From the NCBI GenBank assembly GCA_013003535.1, contig JABDIY010000052.1, forward strand, positions 1-64,000: a DNA stretch of 64,000 bases, read 5' to 3'. The notes under the pieces were generated by a model. The model ran no database searches. It saw nothing but the letters and a program-made list of their open reading frames with translations, and was not told the DNA's origin. Positions 63,728 to 64,000 of this stretch are shown piece by piece. The DNA comes from Acidimicrobiales bacterium (lineage in GTDB: Bacteria; Actinomycetota; Acidimicrobiia; Acidimicrobiales; SZUA-35). The position numbers were made by a program, and so were the translations under genes. The first letter of the stretch is position 1, and every line of letters starts with the position of its first letter.

Positions 63728-64000
63728 GGTTCCATCTCGACAAACGTCAGGAATACCGGCTGGGATGCGGCGGAAGAAACACCGTGTTGTTGGGGGATCC
63801 CTGAATGGGCCTCGATCGTGAAGGGAACGATGGTGTCGCTGTCCTGGTTGGCCACAATCAGAGACCGACCAAAGGGATGCACAGCGAAACTCCGTGGTGT
63901 GTGGCCAGCACTGGGTACATGGCCGAGAGATTCGAGGGGCTCACCGAACCCATGGAAACGGAAGACCGCAATGCTGTCGTGGCCTCGATTGGACACATAC
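63724..64000 (-). CDS. Lactonase, 7-bladed beta-propeller family, C-terminal part
   Basis: The visible 91 residues, which run off the window, read YVSNRGHDSIAVFRF, HPFGRSLIVANQDSDTI and PVFLTFVE, matching the end of the 6-phosphogluconolactonase/YbhE propeller family. It would open a sugar lactone. First known gene of the operon and coupled by GTGA to the dehydrogenase, consistent with oxidation to a lactone, hydrolysis, dehydration, phosphorylation and aldol cleavage. The N-terminus lies outside. Confidence 0.82.
   Translation of the reverse strand, partial: YVSNRGHDSIAVFRFHGFGEPLESLGHVPSAGHTPRSFAVHPFGRSLIVANQDSDTIVPFTIEAHSGIPQQHGVSSAASQPVFLTFVEMEP

Overview
The window reads as a high-GC actinobacterial chromosome segment. 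Support for this comes from the 1603-residue NAD-dependent glutamate dehydrogenase, a PASTA-less membrane Ser/Thr kinase, an activator of the SARP/BTAD type, a Kup transporter, many GTG starts and very frequent ATGA/GTGA stop-start overlaps. An aquatic Acidimicrobiia-like lineage is my guess, not something the sequence proves. I see no tRNA, rRNA, CRISPR array, transposase or phage gene.

Layout. (1) 1-10.4 kb: a Ser/Thr kinase cut by the window edge and a divergent membrane pseudokinase, the giant glutamate dehydrogenase, an ECF sigma factor with an overlapping membrane partner, and a secreted Cu-only superoxide-dismutase-like protein coupled to a membrane protein. (2) 10.5-26.6 kb: a catabolic island. 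A rightward operon (Rieske oxygenase of the carnitine/betaine type, SDR, carnitine-dehydrogenase-like enzyme, BetI-like TetR regulator, second SDR, two-subunit aconitase X, MDR oxidoreductase) starts at a promoter whose -35 box lies inside a perfect inverted repeat. Around it lie a phytanoyl-CoA-type dioxygenase, an MFS transporter, an FMN 2-hydroxyacid oxidase, and a leftward set (DUF808, pyrrolysine-free MttB homologue, dehalogenase/epoxide-hydrolase-like protein, VOC protein), then a P450. The substrate is probably a methylated or quaternary amine with a hydroxy-acid backbone; the complete pathway does not match one I know.

(3) 26.7-36.4 kb: a SARP-like regulator carrying an additional LuxR helix-turn-helix, a lipoprotein with two blue-copper domains overlapping a 1439-residue six-cupredoxin multicopper oxidase, and a DUF4062-STAND ATPase. 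This looks like a surface metal-oxidation module. (4) 36.4-46.2 kb: mixed genes: small and membrane proteins, a LuxR regulator, Kup, a three-gene ABC-2 exporter set, a second PhyH protein, aldehyde dehydrogenase, cupin and OsmC.

(5) 46.3-64 kb, all leftward: a beta-1,3-glucan (laminarin-like) utilisation locus. It has a giant secreted GH16 glucanase whose catalytic domain is inserted in a carbohydrate-binding domain, a 1120-residue phosphorylase-like enzyme, a LacI repressor, a second GH16 lipoprotein and a binding-protein/MalF/MalG importer. Two promoters share the same geometry and the same tandem palindromic operator. It continues upstream into a coupled operon for sugar-acid metabolism: lactonase, uronate-dehydrogenase-like protein, ManD-family dehydratase, KDPG aldolase and KDG kinase, i.e. 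a semi-phosphorylated Entner-Doudoroff-type route. Polymer cleavage outside, import of oligomers, phosphorolysis inside and a lower route for sugar acids therefore sit side by side.
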